Part shown: positions 1 through 12,784 of the stretch, piece after piece
How positions within the stretch are numbered: position 1 is the stretch's first letter
Layout: each line of letters opens with the position of its first letter
DNA from: Lutjanus erythropterus
Lineage: Eukaryota > Chordata > Actinopteri > Lutjaniformes > Lutjanidae
Length of the DNA: 64,000 nucleotides
Reading direction: 5' to 3'
NCBI GenBank assembly: GCA_020091685.1
Contig: CM034604.1
Span: 12,546,519 to 12,610,518 of the forward strand
Position numbers and translations under genes: made by a program
Notes under the pieces: generated by a model
Seen by the model: only the letters and a program-made list of their open reading frames with translations
Told to the model about the DNA's origin: nothing
Database searches by the model: none

Positions 1-679
1 GCTGAGTGAACTCACAGCAGTACATTAATTTGACTATTGATGCACAACAATAAATTTAGTATGACAAAATATAAAGAAAGATAAAAGCAAGTACTGCAAG
101 TCAATAAGTATACATATTAAAAGAAATCCAACAGAAACAAACAAACAAAAAAAATATCTAAGAATATTCCTGGAATAGCCCACCTTTAGACCATCTGACT
201 CAATTTTGACCCTCCCTCTACCATAGCTGTTTCTGAAAATGCCAAAATGAAAGCCTGGGTTGCTTGGAAACAAGCCCGTTGACTTCTCCGACAATTTTCC
301 CAAACAGCTTGAGAGACCTGTTAGCTTTTAAATGATAAGGCCAGTGAATATGACCCTGACCTTGTGCTACAAATGGTTCGCTTCAGTCTGAGCACCCTGC
401 ATTTTCTTCCTAACTATTAAGAGTCAACTATTTTGTTTGGTTGTGCGGGTTATTTCTCCCCAGCTGTAGGACGCTTTGAGAGTGCAGCGCTGGGGCAGTA
501 ATACCAAGCAGAAGAGGCCTCTGGCAGTTCTTGGAGAGAGGCAAAGTAGGTTAAAGTTTTACTGTGCTGATAATTGAGTCCAGTTGCTGAGGGGCCTCAG
601 AGAAGCTTCATGATTGCACAAAAACACACATGAGGGCAAAGATAGACAAACACATACAAAGACTAGACGCTGATTTCTT

Positions 680-1000
680 TGGAGCAGGGAATACCCCAGA
701 TGCACCGGCAGCCCTCAAATTAAGCAGCTCAGAGACAGAGGAATCAAATGCGTTTCCATTATGGGGCAAATATTCCATCTACCCCCTGTCATAACGACAC
801 TGTATGGCAGCATTATGGGGAAATATCAAATTAGCCTGTTTCATTTGGAGGACTGTTGTGCATTGCGAACAGCTTTGGAGATCAATTGAGCTGCTAGGTA
901 ATGAGCGGCAGCGGCCTGCTCTAATATACTCAGTAATGTTCTTTTGATTGCTTTGGTTAATCTCGCTCTGGCGTGCAGGGGAGGTAGCCCCCTCCCCTCT
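680..1000. promoter_or_regulatory. Candidate conserved noncoding element downstream of the Kelch exon at 2880
   Basis: Repeat-free sequence with TTCCATTATGGGGCAAATAT and a near-restatement GCAGCATTATGGGGAAATAT about 55 bp later, plus AATTAGCC and TCAATTGAGC cores. The paired ATTATGGGG(C/A)AATAT is the visible reason for the call. Confidence 0.3.
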
Positions 1001-1049
1001 GCTGAAACTCACTCCTCATATCAGCCTAGGTTAGAAAGAGAGGAATAAC

Positions 1050-1400
1050 GCCCCTTTTACAATGGACTGAAAACCCCACTAACATCTGGATTTTGTCTTC
1101 AATGGGAAAGGGTACACTTTGCATTCAGGCCCGAGTCAAATGACTCTGCAGTAGTTACAGGTATTTATCGCATCCAGCTCAGATCAGCAGCGTACATGTG
1201 ACACCTGGCTAGACACTAAAGGTCCTTTTACACTAGACAAAATACTCAGTAACACCCGCTAACATCTGGCTTTTTTATTCAGTGGGAAAAGGTATAATTG
1301 GCATTCATTCCCAGGTCAAATGAGTTTGCAGCAGACACGAGTATTTATCATCTCCAGCCCCTATCGGCAATGATGGAAACGTCACACCCAGGTTGACATA
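1050..1400. repeat. Two-unit tandem duplication, about 180-bp unit
   Basis: TAACATCTGGATTTTGTCTT (1080) and TAACATCTGGCTTTTTTATT (1260) begin equivalent segments. Both continue with AATGGGAAAGGGTA/AGTGGGAAAAGGTA, GGTCAAATGA/AGTCAAATGA and a GTATTTATC block. The offset is 180 bp and divergence is high, so the duplication is old. It lies downstream of the last klhl29 exon in the window. Confidence 0.65.
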
Positions 1401-2878
1401 AAATCTGGGTTGATATTTTCACCCCTTTTTGGCAGAGGAAATGAAGGCTTGTCACCTCTGTCTGCAAAAATGGCATCTCTTTTGCTTCTTTTTTCATGCA
1501 GATGAGAAAGGCCCCCCTGTTATTTTGTTATCTAAAAGCTCTTTTTGATTGTCTAATGAAGCAATTACAGAATGAGTGGAGCCAAGTACAAGGATGCATA
1601 AACAGCCAAAGGAGACAATACAAAGTAAGACCAAGACAAACAACAAAAACAAGATGAAATAAGACAAAAATAAGTAACAAACTGAGGAATACAATATTAG
1701 TTCAGGGTAGTGGGTATGTAAACAAGAGGTGTGTGGTTGAGAGAGAGAAGAAAAAATAAAAAATAATTAAAAAGGGGGAAAAGGAAAAAAGGAAATGTGC
1801 AAGATAAAATAAGAGATGATTATCTAAAAGCTTATCTAAAGAGGCAAAAATCAGAAAATGGGTTGTCATCGGCAGTAACTTCATACAACTTCTACCCAGC
1901 TGTAAGTGAAGTGGAAAAATAAAGCAGATACCTGAATGAACAAACTGCAACACAAGAGAGAAACTGAACTACAAACCACAGGGTTTCAGTTAGAAGCTAC
2001 AAACGTACTGAAAACACCCTGAAACGCCTTGCTCTCTGATCTCCTGCACACACATAGGTTGAGTTTTGGTTTTTCACCACACATCAGAAAAAAAGATAAA
2101 GGCAATCTTGTCTACAGGCTATGGGAAAAGGGTCTATTGCTTATTTTTTTTTTGCAGGTCTAGAGGTGTAAAAACTATATAAGAAATGGGGAGCAGCGTT
2201 ACAAAAGTCAAGCGATATGAATCGGATTATTAAATCTAGACAATCCCTCTTCATGTTTTATGCCACTATTAATTCATTACACTCCATGAGGGCACTCTCT
2301 GTGTCTGGTTTTATGCTGAAGAGTTTCAACAAAAATATCGAAAAAAATAAGAAGAAAAGCCCCAGCTGAATGGGCCACAGTGGACAACCTTCAAATGAAG
2401 TGTCGGCGATGTGTTGAAGCTGAAGTGGAGAGAATCAGACACAGTACACCACTCTGCTCTCTGAAAGCAAATCCTCTCACTCATGTGCCACTCACAAACA
2501 AGTAAGAGGCGCTCTGTCACTCCACAACAACACTCACAGCTGTGACCATTTAATATGCTCCAGCTCAGATTCATTCCTCTGCACCTTTTGCTCTCACAGA
2601 AAATGCTAACAAACCTGTCTGACCACTTTTGCAATATGCTGCACCGCACTACTGCATGCCACACCATCTGCCTCGTTTCGCTGCGCAGTGTGAATATTTA
2701 TTTGCTCAAACTGGAATGCTCAGCAGCCACCTACTTTTGCAGAACCGTCCGCACACGTGCTCTGAGACGGCTGTCGAGGTTAGAACTGCGTGGGACTGTG
2801 CAGTCCCCTGCTGGGAGCCACTGGGGGCGTCTGTTGTATGTTTGGAGACAGGCGGTTGTTGATTTTGCGTGACTCTTA

Positions 2879-3076
<198 letters not shown>

Positions 3077-3229
3077 TCAGAGTTATTTAAGTGGGTGTGT
3101 AGAGTGATTAGGAACTCTCCAAGGGAGCCAAAAAACTTTTGAAGAATCTTTTGAGGAGCATTTTCAAATTGTGTGAATGCTTCATTTACAAAATAAGGAA
3201 ATACTGGGTGAGTTTAGTATCAATATTAT

Positions 3230-3483
3230 AGGGATAGTTTGGACTGTTAAATGTGGGATTGTATGAAATACGGGTCGATAGTCAGTATATTACCTACAGT
3301 AGGTGCCTGTAGACACACCCCCAGTTTGGAGAAGCAGAAAGGAGTAAAATATTGTTGCTGACCCTGTCCACAATAGTTCATTGTTTAGCTTCCGTGCTGG
3401 TATTCCCCTTCTTCTCCTGACTGGGGGCATGTCTACGGATAAGTACCTCATACAACCCCCTTCAAACCATCTGAACTATCCCT
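3230..3483. mobile_element. Foldback element family A, internally deleted 254-bp copy
   Basis: It starts AGGGATAGTTTGGACTGTTA after TTAT (a one-base change from TTAA) and ends CTATCCCT before TTAA at 3484-3487. Only the outer parts of both arms remain, including ATTACCTACAGTAGGTGCC and GCTGACCCTGTCCAC. The middle 550 bp of the full element is missing. Confidence 0.75.
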
Positions 3484-5094
3484 TTAAGACAAGAGATGAA
3501 CATTTTTTTAATGTCTATTTATGTTGAAAACAACGGCATATTGTTGGCTTACCCATAGCTCATAGTTTCATCATGGTTAGGTGGAAATGGTGGAAACATA
3601 AACAGGTGCAAAAGAAATGTTTAGGACCTAGTTTTCTGACTAGTTACATGAGTTTTTATGGTATATAGCAGGGAGGTAATGTATATATGCAAAACTTTGG
3701 CATGTGGTAAGATTATTTTCATTTAATTTGCTTTCCTTCCTCTCTTCACCATCTGAAAAGAAATATCCACTTCTAAATATGGTGTATTTTTTTCTAAAGT
3801 TTTTTTTTTTTTTTTTTTTTTAAAAGGTGTTTGTGAGTTGGACAGCTTTAACAGACTGAAAGTTGTTGCTGCTGCTGTGTTGACTAGTCAACCGGCCAAC
3901 CATCAAAACTGTACTTGTTTCAGCTCTCTTCAAAGCAGCCCTGTTAGCTGTGTAGTTTGACATGTAACACCAGCCGTGACTCAGTGACCCTGCTCTGGGT
4001 GTGAGGAAGGTTATAGACCGGAGCCCGTTGATTGGCTAGCTAGAACACCTCTGATTTCTCCACTGGCTGTTGGACTCCCAGCGGACACATGCAGACCTGT
4101 TCCAATGCCCAAACACAAATTTACATTTATATGAAAAGAGGGAGAGGAAAGGTACACGCAGGACAAATCCTGCTGCATTTCCACGGTGCAATGTCAAGGT
4201 CTGAGTAGCGTGCAGGATTCTCGCACAAATGGACCGTGGAGGGAGAAATTCAGTCTACCTCTGGAGGAGCAACTTAAAGGTGTCTCATAGAGGGAGTCAC
4301 AGAGTGCACAGTGTGCCGCTATGGAACAAAATAAACTGCAGAACACTGCAGCAACTGTAAAGCCAGACAGAGAGAAAAAAAAGTCAAGTTCAAAAAAATG
4401 CTCCACAGAAGGTAAATAGGAGAGACGTTCTACACAAAAAGGACTCTTCTGAAAAGGAAGACATTAAAGTTGTCTGCAGTGTTGGGCACAGTTTGGTTTT
4501 CAAAGCAACAGATGAGTGAGTTTTGAGGGCAGCCACCCTTTTAAAACTCTGACTGTTTCACAAAAGGTCACAAGAAGTCGGTGATGGTCTGGGTAGCTTC
4601 ACTTTGCAGAATCATATCTGTCATAGAGTGAAAATGTCCTCACTAAGAGACCATGAATGTCAAGTGTGGAGACCTTTGTCAGGACTCATAATGATGAAAG
4701 TGATTTTACCAAAAAGGGGTCCGACCTTTTCATGTCAAGTCAAGGAACCTTGGGGAATGAGTTTTATTATCATTATCAGAGTCTATAGTGAGGCTGTGCA
4801 GTGGTGCTTTGAGCTAAATGCTAATGTCAGCAGAAGGACTGTCAAAATTCTCAAAAATGACTTTTGATATTTCCCTCTAAAAAACACATTGGTTCAAATG
4901 ATGTGAATAATCTGTTTTTGCACATTATTTCCATAAGAGGGCAAACCAATTCACCAAGAGACATAACTGCTTGTATAGGCATATTTAGTTTAATATAAAC
5001 ATGTATTTTAAAATATCTACACACCTACATATTATACTATAAACAAATAAAATAATGTCTTACACAATAAAACTCCAAGTCTAACTAGCTATCT

Positions 5095-5420
5095 GCCCCT
5101 TTTTGCTCTGTGCTCCAAAGACAGCTGAGCAAACATGGTACTTCATTCAACTTTCTCCCATCCTGTTTCCTGTACTTATGTAGGCTATGTGCTTATGCTT
5201 TATGGTGGTTAAAAGATGTTGCTGCGAGATGTGTAAAAGCTGTATATATTCAGCTTAGGCTAGCTAAAACTAGCAAAACACTAGCTAACTAGCTAGCTAA
5301 TCTAAATTAATCATTAGCTAGTTAATTAGCTAGCATTTTGCTAACATCAACTAGATTGTTAAGTTAGTATTTTGTCAATATTAGCTAGCTAAAGTTGTGG
5401 CCCTATGCTAATTAGCAAAC
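5095..5420. repeat. GCTAGCTA-rich repeat, copy 1
   Basis: TTTTGCTCTGTGCTCCAAAG, then CAACTTTCTCCCATCCTGTT is followed by dense CTAGCTAACTAGCTAGCTAA text. The same order of parts appears at the right edge of the window (63779-64000). The first part is also seen at about 52790-52870 (TTGCTCTGTGTACCAATAGT). Confidence 0.5.
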
Positions 5421-5518
5421 ACAAGGTAAGGCTAATGTCATCAGTATTGCAGGTATTTAATAGTAAACAATAAACAAAAGTGTGTTATTGTACGAGTTTG
5501 GTGTTTCAAGTGTTTCCC

Positions 5519-5715
5519 ACTAACACAAACAAACTAACTGATCAAGGTGGCGGTAGACCAGCAATTTTCATGTTCTGTGAAGTAAAATTACTGTTTTGGT
5601 CAAAGTGGTCTGGTGGCTTTGAAGAGAACGACATAACAGTTTTAGTTTAAGTTAATTTTAGCTTTAGCTTTCACTTTCAACAGAACAGGCCATCTGAAAA
5701 GGTCTGTCTCTGTAG
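5519..5715. repeat. Family A right-arm fragment
   Basis: AACACAAACAAACTAACTGA, then GGCGGTAGACCAGC and TTCTGTGAAGTAAAATTACTG, match the region just right of centre of the 29329 and 46461 copies. GGCCATCTGAAAAGGTCTGTCT is a diverged later part. Neither end is preserved. Confidence 0.55.
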
Positions 5716-6053
5716 GGATACAACATTATGAAAACATAATGTTGTCAGATATATAATGTTCTGAGCCTTTCAATGACAAAAACAACACTTTAGTCGATAT
5801 ATTCTGACAGGCGCATTTACACCCAAGGTTTATGCTTAGTGGCTACTGAAACTCTGCACGACTTTTCGTATCCATTAGTCATTTAGACCCTAAAATATGT
5901 TAGGATAGGATCCAGGTTTACAAACACCAGAATTACCCTTCAAGTTTTTTTTCCCCAAGTTGATAGTAAATGTTCCTGGATGCAGGGATAACCTTTCACT
6001 ACAGCAGTGTGATGAACTGATGGCATCTACTGTCCTCCTGCTCTGTGGCACTA

Positions 6054-6380
<327 letters not shown>

Positions 6381-6454
6381 TCAGGGAAGGTTTCCACCAG
6401 TAAATAAGGGCAGAGACTGAATCAAAGCCTCTTTGTGCTGCAGTAACTAAAAGA

Positions 6455-7245
6455 CTTGCACCATTAAAAATGAGTTTAATATAAGATTAGTTCTTATAAG
6501 AGTTTAGCAAACTAGGTTTAAAATGAGCAGATCCAGATTTAAAATTAAGCAGATCTTTGATGCACAATTAAAAACTAATCTCAGTCTAGTAAACACAAAT
6601 TGAGTGACAAACTGAAATTAAATAGTTTAAGCAATATGGAGATGTTTGCTTACCCAAATTAAATAAATAGGCCTTACAAGTTGGTTAGCCTCGGAAATTG
6701 AGTGCTGTCAGGACCTTGCTAGTCAGTATAAAACGGGGGAAACCTTTTGGCTGCACTGTATTCCTTAACAAAACTTTACATTGTTTGCTGGCTACATAAA
6801 AAACAAAAGAGCAAACAAACATTACATTGATTGCTAGCCAGCTAAAAAGTAAAAATAAACAGATAAACGTATGTTACAGCGAGCTAAAAAGTTGGTTAGC
6901 CTTGTTAGCCTACCCATGATGGCTCGGCAGAGAAGGTCAAATTTCTCCCCTTTTGAGAAAAATCTGTTGGCCGATTATTATTTTTCTCACTCCATCCCAG
7001 AAGGGATTTTAAAAGTTAAACTTCTAGTTTACCTCTGGTGGTTCTCATTTTAAATAAGAGTTCAAAACTTTGGTGCAAGAGAATGAAATTTAATCTAGGT
7101 TTAGAGTAAAAAACTGAGTAAACTGGGGTTTACAGAGGATTAAATTAAGGCTTTCCTAATTTTAAGCTTATTTACAAGTTTGGTAAATAAGTTAAACCAT
7201 GATTTAACTGTGTTTAAAAATGAGTCCTTTGTGCAACCCAGTGAT
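6455..7245 (+). mobile_element. Possible Harbinger-type remnant with a Myb/SANT-like start
   Basis: At 6919 the plus strand encodes MARQRRSNFSPFEKNLLADY, which resembles the start of the Myb/SANT-like DNA-binding protein of PIF/Harbinger elements (basic run, then NFSPxEKxLL). It is soon interrupted. The right side, ending AAAAATGAGTCCTTTGTGCA near 7235, has a relative at 49136-49172 (AAAAATGAACCCTTGTTGGT then GCAACCCC), so a repeat end is likely there. The left boundary is uncertain. It lies in the intron just upstream of the first Kelch exon. Confidence 0.35.
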
Positions 7246-7249
7246 AATG

Positions 7250-10200
7250 TTTGGTGGCATGTTGCCTGATATTTAAGTCTTTATATATGGCTCTCAAGAG
7301 CAAGGTGAACATTTATATACATTTAACAACAGCAACATTAAGAAAAAAAACAAAAAAAAACATCTTTTGATCCTTTTCATTTTCAGATGGAGAACCTTGA
7401 TAGGCTGCATGAAAAACCACCTAACACAAGCAGCCACAGATAAATGTCTGCTGTTTTGAATTTAGCAGGCCTTGGCTGTCCCTGAGTCAATAAGCTTGTC
7501 GGGAAATGCAAAACAAAATGTAAAATAGAAAAGTTTCCTCTTGGTCACAGGAAACTACTGAGTTAAATGGGAAAAGTATAACTCAATTACCGAGACTGAT
7601 GGTGCTGCCACGCGTTTGGTTGCCGCCCAGCTCTCTTATTCTGTCTCTTCCTACACGTAACACAAGCACTAACCTACACACTCACAGTGAAACATACACT
7701 GTTTGGGCACAGCATAAGAGAATCACAAAATCAATGGGTGGGAATCAATGTGTGTACATTCGTACGTGAAGATGTGTCTCGTCTCGTATACACACATGAG
7801 GACCTTGTGTGATTAAGAAGCTACTTGAAGCGCGTTCTGCACTTGTCCCTGTTACTCCTCACCCGATCTGCGCTCTCAGACACGCATGCACAAACACACA
7901 CACGGAGCCTCTGGATAAAGACACCAGTGATCCAAAACACACAAACAGGTTGGCAGGCTGCCACATGCGTGTCTCAGGTCCTCTCAGTCTTCAGCAGCAG
8001 GCTCCAGTGAGCAGGCAAGACGACGAGCCGCCAGACAGAAATGAGCTGTGTGTTTGTAAGCAGCAGCAGCAGGCAGGCGGGCGAGGAGAGGCGAGCCAGC
8101 CAGGAGGAGAGAAGAGGAGAGAAGAGGAGTAGAGGGTGATAGGGAGAGATAGAGACGGTGAGAAAAAAAAAATAGGGAATGAAACAGAGGGAGGGGAGGG
8201 AAAGCTAATCTTCATACACTCCAAACCAAGGCTAACCACTGGTTCATCTGCTTGGATCGATACTTTTCCACACAGCCACTCTCCTGACAGGCACATCCAT
8301 AGGCGCCTGTCTTTTTCCTCCTGCTCTTTTCTGTTAAAAAACCTATCCCCTTATATTTTTCTCTCTAAGCTTCTCTTTTTCTTTCAAAGCTGGTAAAACA
8401 GAAAGCTTTTCTCTAGGAAGAGGAAAAAGGGTGAAAAGAGGAGAAAGATACAAAAACTACAATGGGCTTTGCTGAGGCTAAGCAAACAGACGGAGCGGTA
8501 AGCATTGCCTTAGACATATCGTGGACATACAGCTTAGACTTAGTGGACAGCTTAAAGCCGGCTGGCTCGCTTCCTCGCTGAGATTTTAAGAATGTGTTCC
8601 TCTGTGTAGGACGAAATAAAATAAAGTGATGGCTCAAGGAGAAATTGTGACAGTGTGAAGGTCTGGTACACGCAAGCTAAAAAAAGGACCATCAGGAGAA
8701 AAATGCGGAAGGCGTTGGGAGTCACGCACGTCGCTGCCCTCTCTGGCAGCGTGTAAAGGATGTGTGTGTGAGTTTGGATGGATGCTAAAAAAGTTGAATT
8801 CTTTCCCATTGCGGGCCCGTTTTCACAGCTTCACGCCCCAGACGGCCCTCAAGACCTCCAACAGACCTTGGATGCGCGGCTAATAAATGGGTGTGTAGTT
8901 TTATAGGACAGTCGCAGCTACAGCGGCTGCTCTTTGAAAAAAAATTAAGTAAAAACAGACTCTTTGTCTTCCCCTCTCATGAGCCTCCAACCATACCTCC
9001 ACACACACATTAATTATATTGACTTTGTTCCGCTATTGTTCTTCCTCATGATTAGTTTGCTGCGACTGCTGTATGTGTTTGTACTCCGTTCCTCTTTATC
9101 ACACGCTATTTTTCAACTTCATTGGATTCTAAAAGTTTGACTGTTTCCTTCGCTTTATAGGATTACATTTTTCATCTTGTTTCATCTCCTTTTCTTTCAT
9201 CCCATTAGCTGTTTCAGTTTGTTGATATTGACTGCCTCAATTAACTTGGCAAAGTTCCTACGTCTCTGTCTGAGCCAATTTGGGATTTTCTTTTCTTCTG
9301 TGCACATCAATCAATGTTCCACTGTTTAAAGTTTGTTTTAATATCTGTATACATTCATATTGTGGAAAAAGAAATTCAATTCCATCTTAAAACATGATGG
9401 AAGATGTACGAATACAAAATTTCCTGATGCCACAGGTTTGTTGGATTTTTAGTCCATCACTATATAAAAGAAATACTAAAAAAGCATATTTTCTTCTCTT
9501 GTTTTTTGACAGCAATTCTCCAACTTGAACCCCCACTTGTCTAATTAGGCCGACTTAAGCAATTTCACATGCAGCCTCAACTGTATGCCTGTGCTTATGC
9601 AGGTCTTCATTATTACCTAGTGCACATGTGCACAGGGTTGTTCTCGCCGCTTTCCGCTTGGCCAGACACGTCAGGGAGAGTCCACATCTGGGCGTTGAGG
9701 CTCCTGCGCGGCTCTGACCCCTGAAGCCCTGAACACATTCACAAGCTAACACAGGCCAACACCGGCCTGTCAGAACGCAACAAAACAGGAGAGCGGCACT
9801 GCTGACGGGGAGTCACGGCATCGGATCAGATGGTTGCGTGGGAGTGTGTGTGTGTGTGTGTGTGAGTTTTTTCCTAAGAAAACGAAGCCTCACAGGGATG
9901 GCTGTCAGTCAGTCAGGGTTGGAGTTGGAGGATCGAAGGATGGAGACGAGCGGTTGGGGATGAAGGGATAACCAAGTCTTGACAGCTCTTGTTTTTTTTC
10001 CCTGACGGAGTTTATACCCATGGCAGTTTAGGGAGAAAATGTCTCCTTCGTCCTGATTGTTACTGACCTTTTGTTATATTTTGGGTATATTCTACATTCC
10101 TATATTCAAGAAATATCAACTGAGCACAAGCTTTGAGCAACTCCCTGCTTAAAAGACACACATGTAACTTGAATATACACATTCTTTGATTCTTCTTATG

Positions 10201-10550
10201 TTAACCACAGTCTTCTAGATTTTGCTAGCGGCAGCTCAACAGCATTTGCGTTGTTTGTGCGTCTGGGCAGCCACTGTTTTGTTTATTTGATATTAGTACC
10301 CTATGTAATTATTTTTCTATCCCTGTATAAGGAACTAAACTAAAGCCAACTGAAAATCCCAAGTCAAGAAATTGTTCTTCCAACAATTTGAAATAAATAC
10401 AAGCCAGCCTGCTGTCAAGCTAGCCTCAAGTTGCAGGGTAGCCAAACAAAACCAGAAAATGTTTTAGCAATTTACATGAAATTCAGTGACTGTGTTTACT
10501 TGCGGTTTTGTGGTTGTTGTGGCTGTTGTATTAAACCTGCTTTGACTTTT
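7250..10550. other. Intron without recognised genes
   Basis: klhl29 intron sequence with a purine-rich block (8060-8200), TG repeats and low-complexity poly-A/T. No frame with protein-like composition was seen. Confidence 0.6.
9843..9864. repeat. (TG)n microsatellite
   Basis: Uninterrupted TG dinucleotides, about 10 units. Confidence 0.9.
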
Positions 10551-10559
10551 TGGCCACTT

Positions 10560-10915
10560 CGTCAGAGGAAACAAGCTGTGTTTACAACACTGACACACTA
10601 TAGCTAAATTGTTAGCAAAAATTTGCTAATTTACACATCCAGCACACAAGGAGCAGCTTTAGAATTCATTTGTCGTTTTGTTTGTGTCTTGCAAGTCAAA
10701 TATTTAGTCTCTTTTTAGCTCTGGGTGGAATCTCAGCTGCTAAATGCTCCAATATGTTCTCTAGCTGGTCGCTAACTTTGCTGTTTGGTACTGGCCAGTG
10801 TTTTTTTTTTGGTTTTTTTTCATGGAAAAAGCTGCCTACTGCAGAAGAGAAGGAGCTGGAAGATGCTAAAAACTCATGTAGAGCTGATCTGAACTGCAGA
10901 GAATTTATTCATTGA
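10560..10915 (+). repeat. Interspersed repeat (GCTGCTAAATGCTCC type), copy 1
   Basis: GCTGTGTTTACAACACTGAC, then TTTGCTAATTTACACATCCA and TCAGCTGCTAAATGCTCCAA. A reverse-strand relative lies at about 24480-24785, where TTTGTTTATGTGTCAGTGTG then CTAATTTACACATCCAGCTA can be read. The apparent reading frame over 10670-10915 is part of the repeat and is not called as a gene. Confidence 0.5.
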
Positions 10916-12784
10916 TCAACAAATGCTTTATAAAATGATTATCACCATTTGAAATGCACAATATACAAGTTCTACTGCTAGGGGTCTCGCCTACATTAAA
11001 ATAACAAATGACAAAAGATGCAGTTTGATAACGATGTGTGGTAACAAACACTATGACTGATGAAAATTTATTTGGCATGACTACAGCAGAAATTATGTTA
11101 ACGGACGGCGTAATATTAAGGTCTCATTCGCTGACTTCCTTCCTCACTTTCTGACATATCCAATGTATCCTGGAAGTTACAGCAACCAATGATGATCTAG
11201 CAACAGCTAGCAGTAAAATGGACCATTACCTTGAATATATTTAAGATTTCTCTGTGTTTTAATATTGTTGAAAACATCTGGAATAATATTTGGGATAACA
11301 AAATACATAACATGTCTAGTGTTTTTAGACATTTTAATGCAGAAATGTTACATATTCTAGCTTTAAGAGACTACTAGAAAACAACTGATCATTACTGCTT
11401 TAAAAAATGCCTGAAATGGTCAACTAGAACTGCAACAGCCAAGTCTTCAGCGAGAAAGAAGAGGAGCGGAGCAGTGTGGCAGCATGTATTGAGCGTAAAC
11501 TGAGACTACAATGGTAACATCTGGACAGAGCCCAACATTAAGTCTGTCAGAGGGAGGCTGTCATCATCGCAGGTTCTGAATTGTGCGTGTGTGGGGGGAA
11601 AGCTCCAAAAAGTACGTGTTCTGAGGGACGGACAGGCTTGTGTAAGAGCTGAATCCCAAATTGAAGTTGATGCCCACCCACGGAGCATGACACACACACA
11701 CACACACAAAAACAACCCCCTGACAGCTTCTGTGTATTGCTTCCGCCCAAGTCGACTTCAACCAAATGAAACCTATCTGTGACAGGAGCACGCCGCCCAT
11801 GCTTCACCCCATGCTGGAACAAGCTGGATCCTCACCACAGACACGCACACATGAACGTACAGTCACTCCAGCAGAAGAGAGGCTGATGGAAAGATGAAGA
11901 CAGAACGGAAAGATTCTGTCGTCTCCCCTTCCCTGCTGCCACACTGGGTCTTATCTCACCTTGTTATGTGTCTCCTTGCTCCCTGCCCCATGCTGTGACC
12001 CTGCTTTCCTTATTCCTCTTCTTTTTTTACCCCGAGGCTAACACCTCCCTCGTTCTCTATCTCCCTCTCTTTCTCAACCCATGGGAGACGTTACTCTATC
12101 TCCCTCTCTTTCTCTCCCTTCAAGTCTTTCTTCCTCAAATCCCTAGGAGTCCTTGCTTGTTCCCAGTATACTCCTCCGTTTCATCTCCCTTCACTGCATC
12201 CTGTTCTTTCACCCGGTGCACCTTTTACCTGCGTTTCAGCCCTTTGTGACCTTACTTTAACCAGGCGTACTTTGCTGCAGGTGCAGTCAAAGGGATATTG
12301 TGGGGTGGGGTTGGGTGAAGCTGCACAGACACACACACTGACACCTAGTAGTTTCTCAGTGCAGTTGAATTGAGAGTTTAAATATCTTGCTCAAATCCGT
12401 GAGCAAAGGTGTTTTTACAAACATTCTTGTAAAAAGCAATCGAAAAAACTATCTCACTTGAAGGTTTATTAAGTAATTAACTGTTACGAAGCATTCAGTC
12501 ATATCACAGAAAAGTTAGTTTTCAGGGCTTTCTGTTAAAAGGGCTTTGTGAAGTCAAGCGATGCACTATAATGAGCAAAGATAAGTCTTATCATTTTTAT
12601 ACTTACTTGACTTGTTTCATTAATCTTTTTTTTCTCAGGTTTGATTAGGTTTAGGCCCCAAAACTACTTACATTTGGTTAGGTGTAAAAAGATAATTAAA
12701 TAGACCCTTTCACAACATTAACCACCTGTTACAAAGCCTTTCTTGTCAGAAAGTCCTATATACATACGCATATCCCATATATAC

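Noticed and set aside
5220-5420. CTAGCTAG-rich stretch as a CRISPR-like array
   Set aside because: No regular repeat-spacer pattern, and eukaryotic context. It is part of an interspersed repeat.
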